Of a stretch of 64,000 nt of DNA, positions 54,280-63,284 are shown one piece after another. Under the pieces are notes generated by a model. It saw only the letters and a list, made by a program, of their open reading frames with translations. It was not told the DNA's origin and made no database searches. The position numbers and the translations under genes were made by a program. The stretch spans positions 248,001-312,000 of the forward strand of contig NZ_JAENGP010000002.1 of NCBI RefSeq assembly GCF_016595155.1, read 5' to 3'. How positions within the stretch are numbered: the first letter of the stretch is position 1; each line of letters begins with the position of its first letter. The DNA is from Advenella mandrilli. Lineage in GTDB: Bacteria > Pseudomonadota > Gammaproteobacteria > Burkholderiales > Burkholderiaceae_B.

Positions 54280-55629
54280 TTATACCAGCGCTTCAATCAC
54301 TTCCCTGTTCTGCAAGTCCCAAATATAATCAATTAAATGCTTGATCGTTTCAACAGGGGCTGCGTTTTCGTATTGGCCAAGGCGCATGACCTTGTCTTCA
54401 ATTTCAGGGCGGCTCAGCGTGTTGCCCGGATCGCCCTTGGGTTCGTCCACACGGCCCTTGAACACGCGGCCATCATTGGTGGTAACCGTAACCTTGCCAA
54501 TCCAGCGGTTGGGGTAAGCAGTATCCACTTCTTCATCCAGTTCCATCGTGACTTTTTCACGGAAAGCACCCACCTGTTCGTCGTGCAGGGCTGCGTCAAA
54601 TTCAGCCAGGCCCGCAAAATTCTGGATGGCAATCAGGGCCAGTACTGTGCCCATCGAGAACTTGGACTGGTGGACGGTTTCCGGTTTGACAACCGCGCCC
54701 AGCACGTCAATCGCACCCTGGTGTACATGGGTGACCACGCTGGCAACATCATTGGCAGACAGATTGTTGTCTTTCATGACTACTTGCAGGGCATCGGCGG
54801 CCGGGTGGGTATGGCGGCAGGAGGCATGGTATTTGAATGAGGTTTCAGGTAATGCCCAACGTGTTCCTAGGCCGTCAACCAGTTTACGTGGATCGGCATC
54901 GGTAGACATGCCGGCACCCATGCCCTGGGCGCCTTCCAGAATCTGTTTGGCACCGGTGAATCCGTCTTTGGCCAGGTAGGCGGCAATCAGGCCATTGGCA
55001 GCCGCTTTGGCGGTGTGCAACTGTTTGGAGTCGGCAGCAGTGCGCAGGAATTCCCACAAACCGGCCGCCTGGGTACCGGCAGAACCGATGGCATCCAGCA
55101 TTTGCTCGGGATTCAGTTTCAGCAGACGGCCTACGGTAACAGCGGCAGCAATGGTGCCAGCCGTGCCGGTGGTATGGAAAATTTTGTAGTGAGAGCGGCC
55201 CAGGAATTCACCCACGCGAATACCCACTTCATAACCGGCCACGCAGGCGGTCAGCAGCTCTTTGCCTGATGCGCCAATTTCCTGGGCTACCGCTAAGGCA
55301 GGGGGGAAGACCACCGCAGCGGGGTGAAATACCGAGCCGTTATGCACGTCGTCCTGTTCAACCATGTGAGCAGCGGCAGCGTTAACCAAAGAGGCAAACA
55401 GGGCAGTGGTGTTACGTACATTGCCCAATACCTGGCTTTTGCCGGTGGTGGGGCCTTGCAGTTTGGCAAAGGCATCAATGGTTTTTACCGGGCGGGCGGT
55501 AGAACCGGCCAGGATGGAACCAAGGGTGTCCAGTAACAGGTCTTCGCAGCGGGCGATGACAGGGGCGGGTATATCACTGAATTGCAGATGGGCGGCAAAC
55601 GTAGCCAGCTGTTCACTTTGTGTAGTCAT
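54280..55629 (-). CDS. MmgE/PrpD-family protein
   Basis: This is a 449-residue protein of the family containing 2-methylcitrate dehydratase and cis-aconitate decarboxylase. The start ATG 55629 (MTTQSEQLATFAAHLQFSD) is chosen over a TTG at 55647. Landmarks are LLDTLGSILAGSTARP near residue 40, MVEQDDVHNGSVFHPAAVVFPPALA near residue 92, and SFKYHASCRHTHPAADAL near residue 270 containing active-site lysine/histidine positions. It is in the same leftward unit as the acyl-CoA dehydrogenase and next to itaconate-type genes, as in the Pseudomonas aeruginosa itaconate cluster. Its precise substrate is unknown. Confidence 0.88.
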   Translation of the reverse strand: MTTQSEQLATFAAHLQFSDIPAPVIARCEDLLLDTLGSILAGSTARPVKTIDAFAKLQGPTTGKSQVLGNVRNTTALFASLVNAAAAHMVEQDDVHNGSVFHPAAVVFPPALAVAQEIGASGKELLTACVAGYEVGIRVGEFLGRSHYKIFHTTGTAGTIAAAVTVGRLLKLNPEQMLDAIGSAGTQAAGLWEFLRTAADSKQLHTAKAAANGLIAAYLAKDGFTGAKQILEGAQGMGAGMSTDADPRKLVDGLGTRWALPETSFKYHASCRHTHPAADALQVVMKDNNLSANDVASVVTHVHQGAIDVLGAVVKPETVHQSKFSMGTVLALIAIQNFAGLAEFDAALHDEQVGAFREKVTMELDEEVDTAYPNRWIGKVTVTTNDGRVFKGRVDEPKGDPGNTLSRPEIEDKVMRLGQYENAAPVETIKHLIDYIWDLQNREVIEALV

Positions 55630-55747
55630 GATCGCAATAAAATTCAATAACGGGGTGAAGAAACGGGCGCCCCGAAAGCCGCCCGGTTTTTATATTGGCC
55701 AGCACAGTGTGTTTGGATGGCCAGGGGGCATTGCCCCCTTTGTCACA

Positions 55748-56908
55748 TTAGAATGAGCGTGGCAGGCCCAGTACGTGTTCAGCCACAAACGAGTAGATCA
55801 GGTTGGTGGAAATAGGCGCTACCTGATACAGGCGGGTTTCACGGAACTTGCGCTCGACATCGTATTCGTTGGCAAAACCGAAACCACCGTGGAATTGCAG
55901 GCAGGCGTTGGCAGCTTCCCATGAAGCTTCAGAGGCCAGCAGTTTGGCCATATTGGCTTGGGTACCACAAGCCTGGTGAGCGTCAAAGCGGCGTGCGGCT
56001 TCGTAACGCATCAGGCTGGCGGCTTCAATATTGATGAAGGCCTTGGCAATCGGGAACTGTACGCCCTGGTTCTGGCCAATGGGACGACCGAACACGACGC
56101 GTTCCTTCACGTAGGCGCTGACCTTGTCGATGAACCAGTAACCATCACCAATACATTCGGCGGCAATCAGGGTACGTTCGGCGTTCAGGCCATCCAGAAT
56201 ATATTTGAAGCCTTTGCCTTCTTCACCAATCAGGTTTTCTTCAGGAATTTCCAGATTGTCAAAGAACAATTCGTTGGTTTCATGGTTGACCATGTTGGGA
56301 ATCGGGCGGACGGTCATGCCGTTTTTCATGGCTTCGGCAATGTCAACGATGAAAATTGACATGCCTTCGGATTTTTTGGTGACCTGTTCGATCGGCGTGG
56401 TGCGCGCCAGCAGAATCATCAGGTCGGAATGCTGGATACGGGAGATCCAGACTTTCTGGCCATTAACGACATAGCGGCCGTCTTTCTTGACAGCGGTTGT
56501 CTTGATTTTGGTGGTGTCGGTGCCGGTGGTGGGCTCGGTAACCGCCATGGATTGCAGGCGCAATTCACCGGTGGCGATTTTGGGCAGGTATTTCTGTTTC
56601 TGGGCCAGGGAGCCATGGCGCAGTACCGTGCCCATGTTATACATTTGTCCGTGGCAGGCACCTGAATTGCCCCCGTTACGGTTGATTTCCTCCATAATAA
56701 CGGAGGCCTCTGTCAGACTCAGGCCCGAACCACCGTACTCCTGGGGAATCAATGCGGCCAGCCAGCCTGCCTCGGTCAGGGCATTGACGAATTCTTCAGG
56801 GTAGGCGCGTTCTTCATCGACTTTCCTGAAGTATTCAGCAGGGAATTGTGAGCATAGGTCACGGATGGCATCGCGAATATCCTGATAAGCATCGGCTTGG
56901 TGTTGCAT
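55748..56908 (-). CDS. Acyl-CoA dehydrogenase
   Basis: This is a 386-residue FAD enzyme that introduces an alpha-beta double bond into an acyl-CoA. N-terminal helices, the middle beta domain (MAVTEPTTGTDTTKIKTTAV near residue 116), and the C-terminal FAD/CoA segments (ECIGDGYWFIDKVSAYVKER, LQFHGGFGFANEYDVERKFR) are complete. It is the first gene of the leftward unit and divergent from the LysR gene. An acyl-CoA dehydrogenase accompanies ict-ich-ccl in Pseudomonas as well, where its exact role is secondary or unknown. Confidence 0.92.
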   Translation of the reverse strand: MQHQADAYQDIRDAIRDLCSQFPAEYFRKVDEERAYPEEFVNALTEAGWLAALIPQEYGGSGLSLTEASVIMEEINRNGGNSGACHGQMYNMGTVLRHGSLAQKQKYLPKIATGELRLQSMAVTEPTTGTDTTKIKTTAVKKDGRYVVNGQKVWISRIQHSDLMILLARTTPIEQVTKKSEGMSIFIVDIAEAMKNGMTVRPIPNMVNHETNELFFDNLEIPEENLIGEEGKGFKYILDGLNAERTLIAAECIGDGYWFIDKVSAYVKERVVFGRPIGQNQGVQFPIAKAFINIEAASLMRYEAARRFDAHQACGTQANMAKLLASEASWEAANACLQFHGGFGFANEYDVERKFRETRLYQVAPISTNLIYSFVAEHVLGLPRSF

Positions 56909-57042
56909 AGTAGGTCTTTCCTAGATAACGGGTAATAACGGTAAATGGATCTATTCAATGATGTAAATGTGCCTGAGTTCCGGTGGTTTGACTATTGATG
57001 TTTTATTAAGTATGGCTTTGCAAATTATTAAGGAGCTGAAAA

Positions 57043-57987
57043 ATGGCAATGCATTTTGACCTGACGGATATGCAGTTGATGGTTAATATCAGTGAGGTTA
57101 ATAGCCTGACAAAGGGGGCGGAGCGTTCTTTTCTGTCATTGCCGGCCGCCAGTAACCGGATCAAGAATCTGGAAAACAGTCTGGGTACCGCATTGCTTTA
57201 CCGGAATAGCCAGGGGGTTACGCTGACGCCTTCGGGCGAGGCTTTCGTGCGCCATGCGCATATTGTCATGCGCCAACTGGAACACCTGCGGGGCGATATC
57301 AGTGAGTTTGCCCAAGGGATCAAGGGCAAGGTAAGGGTGTATGCCAATACCACGGCCATGAATGAGTTCATGCCGGCCATTCTGGGTAAATACCTGGCCC
57401 GTCATCCTGATGTCAGTATCGAATTGCGCGAGCGGCTAAGTTACCGGATCGTCCAGGCGGTGGCCGAAGGCACGGCCGATGTGGGGGTGGTGGCTGGCGT
57501 GGAGCCTTCTGAAAACACGGTGGCTGATGGCCTAACCTTTATGCCTTACCGATCTGATAATCTGGTGCTGGTGACGCACCAGAACCATCCGTTGGCCAGG
57601 CTTGATCAAATCGCTTTTGCCGATACCCTGTCTTATGATTATGTCGGTTTGTCAGAATGGAGCGCCATCCATGCGTTTTTGCGCAACGCCGCCGATATGC
57701 TGGGCGTGCCCCTGAAATTTCGGGTAGAGGTGGGCGGCTTTGAGGCAGTCTGCCGGATGGTGGCGGCGCAGGTGGGCATTGGTGTGATTCCTGAAACGGC
57801 AGCGTTTCGTTATGCGGCGACCATGCCGGTAAAAATTATTCATTTAACGGATGCATGGGCTTTTCGCCAGCTGCATGTCTGTGTGCGCAATCTTGAAAAA
57901 CTGCCGCCGTTTGCCCAGGATCTGGTGCAGCTGATGCGCGAAGATGTCGAGGAAGGACAGAGTAAGGCTGGCAAAGTCACCGGCTAA
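57043..57987 (+). CDS. LysR-family transcriptional regulator (itaconate-type cluster)
   Basis: This is a 314-residue LysR regulator. The helix-turn-helix is at about residues 6-65 (EVNSLTKGAERSFLSLPAAS), the effector domain from about residue 95. AGGAG precedes ATG 57043 by eight bases. It is divergent from the acyl-CoA dehydrogenase and co-directional with the hydratase-transferase-lyase genes, 118 bases ahead of them, which fits a regulator of both units. The equivalent regulator in Pseudomonas responds to itaconate; this is inferred by context here. Confidence 0.88.
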   Translation: MAMHFDLTDMQLMVNISEVNSLTKGAERSFLSLPAASNRIKNLENSLGTALLYRNSQGVTLTPSGEAFVRHAHIVMRQLEHLRGDISEFAQGIKGKVRVYANTTAMNEFMPAILGKYLARHPDVSIELRERLSYRIVQAVAEGTADVGVVAGVEPSENTVADGLTFMPYRSDNLVLVTHQNHPLARLDQIAFADTLSYDYVGLSEWSAIHAFLRNAADMLGVPLKFRVEVGGFEAVCRMVAAQVGIGVIPETAAFRYAATMPVKIIHLTDAWAFRQLHVCVRNLEKLPPFAQDLVQLMREDVEEGQSKAGKVTG

Positions 57988-58105
57988 TACAAACGGCCTT
58001 ATCTTTCTGAAAACCCCCCTTTTCGGTTTTAAGAATTCACATTTATCCGTTTCTGGGGCATGCTTGACGATTACTGATATTTAAAAGCGTAATGGTGAGA
58101 CTGAA

Positions 58106-58945
58106 ATGAGTAATGAACAGAATGGTGTAAATTTGAATGATTGGCTGGGCCGCCAGGAAAGTTATGGCGAGTTTATCAACCCGGCCCATGTCAAGAAAAT
58201 TGCCCTTAGCCTGAATGCGCCGGTGCCCGAAAATGGCCAGCCTTTGCCGCATTTGTGGCAGTGGGCGCTGTTCGTGGACCCATTGCCATTGGCGGAACTG
58301 GGCGTTGATGGACACCCGCAGCGGGGTGGGTTCTTGCCGCCAGCCGACAATCGCAATCGCATGTGGGCCGGTGGTCGGGTTCAGTTTATTAAACCACTGG
58401 TGGTGGGGCAGGATGCAACCCGCACGTCCACCATTACGGCTATTAAAGAAAAAAGTGGTTCAACCGGCAAATTGCTGTTTGTTACGGTCAAGCACGATTA
58501 CACCCAGAATAACGAACTGTGTATTTCCGAAGAACAGGATATTGTGTACCGTGAGCCCAGCCCGCCAAAACTGTCAGGCACGCCTGAGGCTGAAGCGGCC
58601 CAGTGGTCTAGCGAGATTGTGCCCACCAGCACCATGCTGTTCAGGTATTCAGCGGTCACTTTCAATGGTCACCGTATTCATTATGATTACCCGTACGTGA
58701 CCGAAGTTGAAGGTTATCCCGGCCTGGTAGTGCATGGCCCCCTGATTGCCACTTGCGTGTTGCGTTCATTTACCGATGCCAATCCTGATAAAACCGTGAC
58801 TGGCTTTTCTTATCGTGGTGCACGTCCCTTGATCAGTCCTTCACCGTTCAGGGCCGAAGGGACGATCAAAGAAGACGGCAAGGCTGCCGTGTGGGCTCAG
58901 CAGGATGGGGCGGTTGCCCAGCTTGGCGAAGTGCTTTTCAAATAA
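58106..58945 (+). CDS. ich: MaoC-like acyl-CoA hydratase (itaconyl-CoA hydratase candidate)
   Basis: This is a 279-residue double-hotdog protein. The N-terminal half is substrate-shaped (DNRNRMWAGGRVQFIKPLVVG); the C-terminal half holds the hydratase-2 motif in NGHRIHYDYPYVTEVEG then YPGLVVHGPLIAT, with catalytic Asp and His. Related enzymes hydrate mesaconyl-C4-CoA or itaconyl-CoA to (S)-citramalyl-CoA. The next two genes encode the CoA-transferase and lyase that flank this step in itaconate breakdown. Confidence 0.82.
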   Translation: MSNEQNGVNLNDWLGRQESYGEFINPAHVKKIALSLNAPVPENGQPLPHLWQWALFVDPLPLAELGVDGHPQRGGFLPPADNRNRMWAGGRVQFIKPLVVGQDATRTSTITAIKEKSGSTGKLLFVTVKHDYTQNNELCISEEQDIVYREPSPPKLSGTPEAEAAQWSSEIVPTSTMLFRYSAVTFNGHRIHYDYPYVTEVEGYPGLVVHGPLIATCVLRSFTDANPDKTVTGFSYRGARPLISPSPFRAEGTIKEDGKAAVWAQQDGAVAQLGEVLFK

Positions 58946-58971
58946 ATAAAATTATTTAAGGAATTAAACAA

Positions 58972-60156
58972 ATGAGTGTTAGACCGCTTGAGGGTATCAC
59001 CGTATTAAGTTTTGAACATGCCATTGCAGCGCCATTTTGTACCCGTCAATTGGCGGATCTGGGTGCGCGCGTCATCAAGGTAGAGCGTCCGGGTGTGGGT
59101 GATTTTGCCCGTAACTATGATGAACGTGTCAGGGGTATGGCTTCTCACTTCGTCTGGACCAACCGCTCAAAAGAAAGCCTTACGCTGGATTTGAAGGATG
59201 AGGCCGCGCAAGACGTACTGGAAAAATTGTTGCCACAGGTGGATGTGCTAGTGCAAAACCTGGCCCCTGGTGCGGCTGCCCGCCTGGGTATGTCATTTGA
59301 AGCCCTGCATGAAAAATATCCCCAACTGATTGTGTGCGATATTTCCGGCTATGGTGAGGGCGGCCCTTACGAGAAGAAAAAAGCCTATGACCTGTTGATT
59401 CAAAGCGAAAGCGGTTTTGTATCGGTAACGGGTACCAAAGATGACATGGCCAAGGCCGGTTGTTCTATTGCAGATATTGCCGCTGGCATGTATGCCTATA
59501 CCAATATCCTGTCCGCGCTATTGTTGCGTGGAAAAACCGGTAAGGGTAGTCGTATTGATGTTTCCATGCTGGAAAGCATGGTTGAGTGGATGAACTTCCC
59601 GCTGTACTACGCTTTTGAAGATCAGGAGCCGCCCGTGCGTGCAGGGGCGGCGCATGCCGTGATTTATCCGTATGGTCCATTCCCGACCGGGGGCGACCAG
59701 ACCATCATGCTGGGCTTGCAAAATGAACGCGAATGGAAAGTATTTTGCGAACAGGTTCTGGGTAAACCGGAACTGGCGACTGATGAGCGTTTTGCCAACA
59801 ATACCTTGCGCACTGCCAACCGGGATGCCTTGAAGCAGATTATTGTTGATGCTTTTGCCAGCATGAGCAAAGAACAGGTGATTGAGTTGCTGGAAACCGC
59901 CAAGATTGCCAACGCTTCCGTTAATGATATGAAAGGGGTTTGGGAGCATGAACAATTGAAGTTGCGCAATCGCTGGCGCGAAATGGACAGTCCTGTGGGC
60001 AAGCTGCCAACGTTGCTGCCGCCGGGTGTAAATAATGCTTATGAGTACCGGATTGATGCAGTGCCAGGCCTGGGTGAGCATTCTGAAAAAATCCTGCAGG
60101 AGCTGGGTTATGAGGCACAAACTATTGCGGGCTGGCGTGAACAGGGAGTGGTGTAA
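58972..60156 (+). CDS. ict: Class III CoA-transferase (itaconate CoA-transferase candidate)
   Basis: This is a 394-residue CaiB/Frc-type enzyme that moves CoA from succinyl-CoA (or a similar donor) to an acid. The catalytic aspartate is D140 in KKKAYDLLIQSESGF; the N-terminal PLEGITVLSFEHAIAAPFC and GARVIKVERPGVGDFAR stretches are the family opening. It is 26 bases after the hydratase and one base overlaps the lyase start (TAATG). In this company it is the probable itaconate-activating enzyme; mesaconate or citramalate are alternatives. Confidence 0.85.
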   Translation: MSVRPLEGITVLSFEHAIAAPFCTRQLADLGARVIKVERPGVGDFARNYDERVRGMASHFVWTNRSKESLTLDLKDEAAQDVLEKLLPQVDVLVQNLAPGAAARLGMSFEALHEKYPQLIVCDISGYGEGGPYEKKKAYDLLIQSESGFVSVTGTKDDMAKAGCSIADIAAGMYAYTNILSALLLRGKTGKGSRIDVSMLESMVEWMNFPLYYAFEDQEPPVRAGAAHAVIYPYGPFPTGGDQTIMLGLQNEREWKVFCEQVLGKPELATDERFANNTLRTANRDALKQIIVDAFASMSKEQVIELLETAKIANASVNDMKGVWEHEQLKLRNRWREMDSPVGKLPTLLPPGVNNAYEYRIDAVPGLGEHSEKILQELGYEAQTIAGWREQGVV

Positions 60157-60977
60157 TGAGTTTATCAAGATCAGCCTTGTTTGTGCCCGCTACGCGGGTT
60201 GACCGTATTCCCAAGGCGCTACAAAGTGGCGCCGATTGTGTGATTGTCGACCTGGAAGATGCGGTTGAGTTTAATGCCAAGGATAGCGCCCGGGAAAACC
60301 TTGAGGCATTTGCCCAGGCTAACCCGCAAGCCCGTTTTCTGGTGCGGGTCAATGATGTAAAAGCCGAATGGTTTGATGCGGATATCGCCATGTGTGGCCG
60401 GGTAGACAATATTGCCGGTGTCATGCTGCCCAAAGCCGAAAGTGCACGTCAGATTGAATTGGCAGCCCGTGCAGGCAAACCGGTTTATCCGATTGTTGAA
60501 AGTGCGCTGGGAATAGCCAATCTTGCCGAGTTATGCCAAACGCCCGGTGTGGCCAGGGTGTCATTTGGTGCCCTTGACCTGGCACTGGACCTGAATATGG
60601 ATGACGACTCGGATGGGGCCCGCGCCTTGCTGGACCATGTACGTTGCCAGATTTCCATCCAAAGCCGTGCAGCGGGTATTTTACCGCCGCTTGATGGCGT
60701 ATTTCCGGATATTGCCAATACCCAGGGCCTGGCCAAGTCGGTGGCGTTTGCCAAAGGCATGGGTTATGCCGGTGTGCTGTGTATTCATCCTTCCCAGATT
60801 GCCATTATTCATGAGGTTTTTGAGCCGACTGAAGAAGAAAAGGCCTGGGCCACCCGTGTGCTGGATATGGCTAATGAAACCGGACTTGCCGCTTTCAAGC
60901 TGGATGGTAAAATGGTGGATATGCCTGTGATTGAAAAAGCTAAACAGATTCTTCAGATTCATCCTGCGGCAAATTAA
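60156..60977 (+). CDS. ccl: CitE-like CoA-ester lyase (citramalyl-CoA lyase candidate)
   Basis: This is a 273-residue HpcH/HpaI-superfamily lyase. Residues SRSALFVPATRVDRIPKALQ at the N-terminus, CVIVDLEDAVEF with the first acidic metal ligand, FLVRVND with the Arg, and the downstream SFGALDLALDLNM segment match CitE/citramalyl-CoA lyases. It splits (S)-citramalyl-CoA to acetyl-CoA and pyruvate in the itaconate route. Its 3' end overlaps the convergent sensor kinase gene by 38 bases. Confidence 0.85.
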   Translation: MSLSRSALFVPATRVDRIPKALQSGADCVIVDLEDAVEFNAKDSARENLEAFAQANPQARFLVRVNDVKAEWFDADIAMCGRVDNIAGVMLPKAESARQIELAARAGKPVYPIVESALGIANLAELCQTPGVARVSFGALDLALDLNMDDDSDGARALLDHVRCQISIQSRAAGILPPLDGVFPDIANTQGLAKSVAFAKGMGYAGVLCIHPSQIAIIHEVFEPTEEEKAWATRVLDMANETGLAAFKLDGKMVDMPVIEKAKQILQIHPAAN

Positions 60978-63267
60978 CAATAAAAGTTGCTCCATGGCCA
61001 GGTTCACTTTCAACCTGAATCTGGCCATCATGACGTTGTATGACGGTTTTGACAAAAGACAGTCCCAGGCCTATACCGTTCACCTGACTGTCAGGGCCTG
61101 ATACACGAAAAAATGAATTAAAAATCGTAGCCTGGTTTTTTTCGGAAATCCCGATGCCCTGATCCTTGATCCTGACTTGCCAATAGGTCCCCTGGTGCTG
61201 GATGGAACAGTGGATGTTGGTGTTGTCGGGACTGTATTTGAAGGCATTTTCAATCAGGTTGACAAAGCAGCGCGATAATAGGACCTGGTCTCCTTGGGTA
61301 AAGGCAAGCTCGTTACCAAAGTCGCTACTTATCTTGATATTGCGTTTTTGGCTGATCCCCCAGTATTCATTGATGATATGTTCCAGCAATTCCGTCAGGT
61401 TGACGGGCACCAGGTTCAGGGCCATGGATTCGGCGCGTGTCAATTGCAGGAAGTCGTCAACCAGTTTGAGCGTTCGTCCGGAAAGGTCGTTGATGCGTTG
61501 AAAAAACTGTTCATCGGGTAAGGCGGATTGAGGGTTTTTTTGTAGTTCAATCAGGGCCTGGATGGAACTTTGTGGAGCACGCATGTCGTGCGAGAGAAAA
61601 CGCAGTGTCTCTTCCCGCTTGCGTTCGGCCTGGCGAATGGGGGTAATATTGTTCAGGCTCAGGATATAGCCAATATGGGCGCCATTACCGGAATAGGTAT
61701 TGACATATTTCAGTAGCAGGTTCTGCTCAATGCAATCTTTAATTTCAATACCATTTTCCCTGAGTTCCTCCAGCAGGCTGGTTTGTTGTTCTTCGGGGGC
61801 GTTGATTTTGTTGATTTCCGCAATAATTTCGGCTCGTTGTTTGGTATCAGAGATAACGGGTATCAGGAATTGCGTCAAGGCCTGGTTTTTTTCGGGTATG
61901 TGGGCACCCACTTTTTGCATATAGTTTTTGGTGGTATCGGTGGTAAATTGCAGTTGGTGATTCAGGTCGAAAACGGCAATCGCATCGGGCATGCGATTGA
62001 TGCCATCCATAATGAATTGTCGCAAGTTTCGGACTTGCTCCATAATTCCCCTGAATTCCGAAAGCCGTTCATTAAGGGATCTGCCGTAATTGACAAACGG
62101 CAAGTTTTTAATTTCTGTTTTAAGCAGGGGTTCTTTTTCGTTAAGCTCGGCAATTTCGCGGTGCATTTGATAAAGTGCGATTTCCTGGGTGCGCCAGCTC
62201 CAGAGCGGGTATAACAGCAAGATTCCAAGTATGGCGGGTAAGGGGCTATGCCATATGCCAAATTTATACATGATGATGCCATGCACCAGGATAATGATGA
62301 GTGCCGTCAGGATGCTAAGCAGCAGAATAGTCCGTGGAGACGAACTTTTCAGGAAGAAACACAACACCAGCAGTGGCAACAGGCAAAGCAACAGATCAAG
62401 GCCTAGGTCGGTTTCTTTGATCCAGCTTTGATCAAGGCTGGCCTGCAAGATATTGGCTATTATTTCCACTCCCGCCATGTTCAGGCTTTTTGATGATGTT
62501 GGGGTGGGGAACTGGTCACCCAGCCCACTGCCCCAGACACCAATAATGACGTATTTGTCTTTGAAAAAAGAAGCGGGAATGCGTTGATTCAGTACGTCGG
62601 CATAAGACAGTATTTGAAAATGGCCCGGCGAACCGGCAAACGGGATGGCCACATCGTGATGACCGGCCTTTTGCAAGGTTTGTTTAACCAGTTCCTGTTC
62701 TCCAGCCGCATTTAACATGGCCAGGCTCAGGTGATAGGCCATGCTCCCATCATTTTGCGTTTTTTGCAGGGGAACTCGCCGTACCAGACCATCAGGATCT
62801 ATGTTGATATTGATAAATCCCAGACCGTGGGCGGCCTGCATGAATTCAGGTTCAGGATTGTTGGGCAGGTTACCGGCATCGGAGAAATAGTTGGCAAGGA
62901 TGACACGGCCATGATTATGGATGGCGCTGGCAAAGATTTCATTATCCGGTTTATAGTCGGGCTGCGTGCCCATGAAGGATATATCGAATGCAACGGTTTT
63001 GCTTTGTTGCAGGAGAGTAAGAAGATTGGCATGGACCGAGCGTCGCCAAGGCCAGACCCCGACTTCTGCAATGCTATTGTCATCAACGGCCACGATGACG
63101 ATTTCCTGGGAAGCCGGTTTTTCCTGGGTAATCTGGATGGCTATATCGTAAAGGCGGGCATCAATAAAGGGGAAAATCTTGAAAACTGAAAGAAAAGCGG
63201 TAATGGCCAGGACGAAAAGACTGATGACCAGCCATTCGAGACCATAACGCTTTTTAATGTATTTCAT
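60940..63267 (-). CDS. CHASE2-domain sensor histidine kinase
   Basis: This is a 775-residue membrane histidine kinase. One transmembrane helix lies at about residues 13-33, a periplasmic CHASE2 sensing domain at about 38-285 (FDISFMGTQPDYKPDNEIFA, VIIGVWGSGLGDQFPTP), then three transmembrane helices (about 290-306, 312-334, 340-357). A PAS-like region spans about 415-545. The dimerisation/phosphoacceptor domain has H560 (LRFLSHDMRAP); the catalytic ATPase domain has NLIENAFKYS, DQGIGIS and GIGLGLSF. No response regulator is encoded in the window. It lies 17 bases after the FecR-domain gene and is probably co-transcribed with it. ATG 63267 has no clear ribosome site, suggesting coupling. Confidence 0.92.
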   Translation of the reverse strand: MKYIKKRYGLEWLVISLFVLAITAFLSVFKIFPFIDARLYDIAIQITQEKPASQEIVIVAVDDNSIAEVGVWPWRRSVHANLLTLLQQSKTVAFDISFMGTQPDYKPDNEIFASAIHNHGRVILANYFSDAGNLPNNPEPEFMQAAHGLGFININIDPDGLVRRVPLQKTQNDGSMAYHLSLAMLNAAGEQELVKQTLQKAGHHDVAIPFAGSPGHFQILSYADVLNQRIPASFFKDKYVIIGVWGSGLGDQFPTPTSSKSLNMAGVEIIANILQASLDQSWIKETDLGLDLLLCLLPLLVLCFFLKSSSPRTILLLSILTALIIILVHGIIMYKFGIWHSPLPAILGILLLYPLWSWRTQEIALYQMHREIAELNEKEPLLKTEIKNLPFVNYGRSLNERLSEFRGIMEQVRNLRQFIMDGINRMPDAIAVFDLNHQLQFTTDTTKNYMQKVGAHIPEKNQALTQFLIPVISDTKQRAEIIAEINKINAPEEQQTSLLEELRENGIEIKDCIEQNLLLKYVNTYSGNGAHIGYILSLNNITPIRQAERKREETLRFLSHDMRAPQSSIQALIELQKNPQSALPDEQFFQRINDLSGRTLKLVDDFLQLTRAESMALNLVPVNLTELLEHIINEYWGISQKRNIKISSDFGNELAFTQGDQVLLSRCFVNLIENAFKYSPDNTNIHCSIQHQGTYWQVRIKDQGIGISEKNQATIFNSFFRVSGPDSQVNGIGLGLSFVKTVIQRHDGQIQVESEPGHGATFIVNLPQDESEESV

Positions 63268-63284
63268 ATTTTATAGCTTGGCCG

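Noticed and set aside
54083-54328. An 81-codon plus-strand frame over the AT-rich repeats
   Set aside because: It starts inside the insertion-sequence-end palindrome, crosses the repeats and the MmgE terminator, and has no family resemblance.
59518-60168. A 216-codon minus-strand frame opposite the CoA-transferase
   Set aside because: Antisense shadow of a clear enzyme gene with histidine/glutamine-rich low-quality translation.
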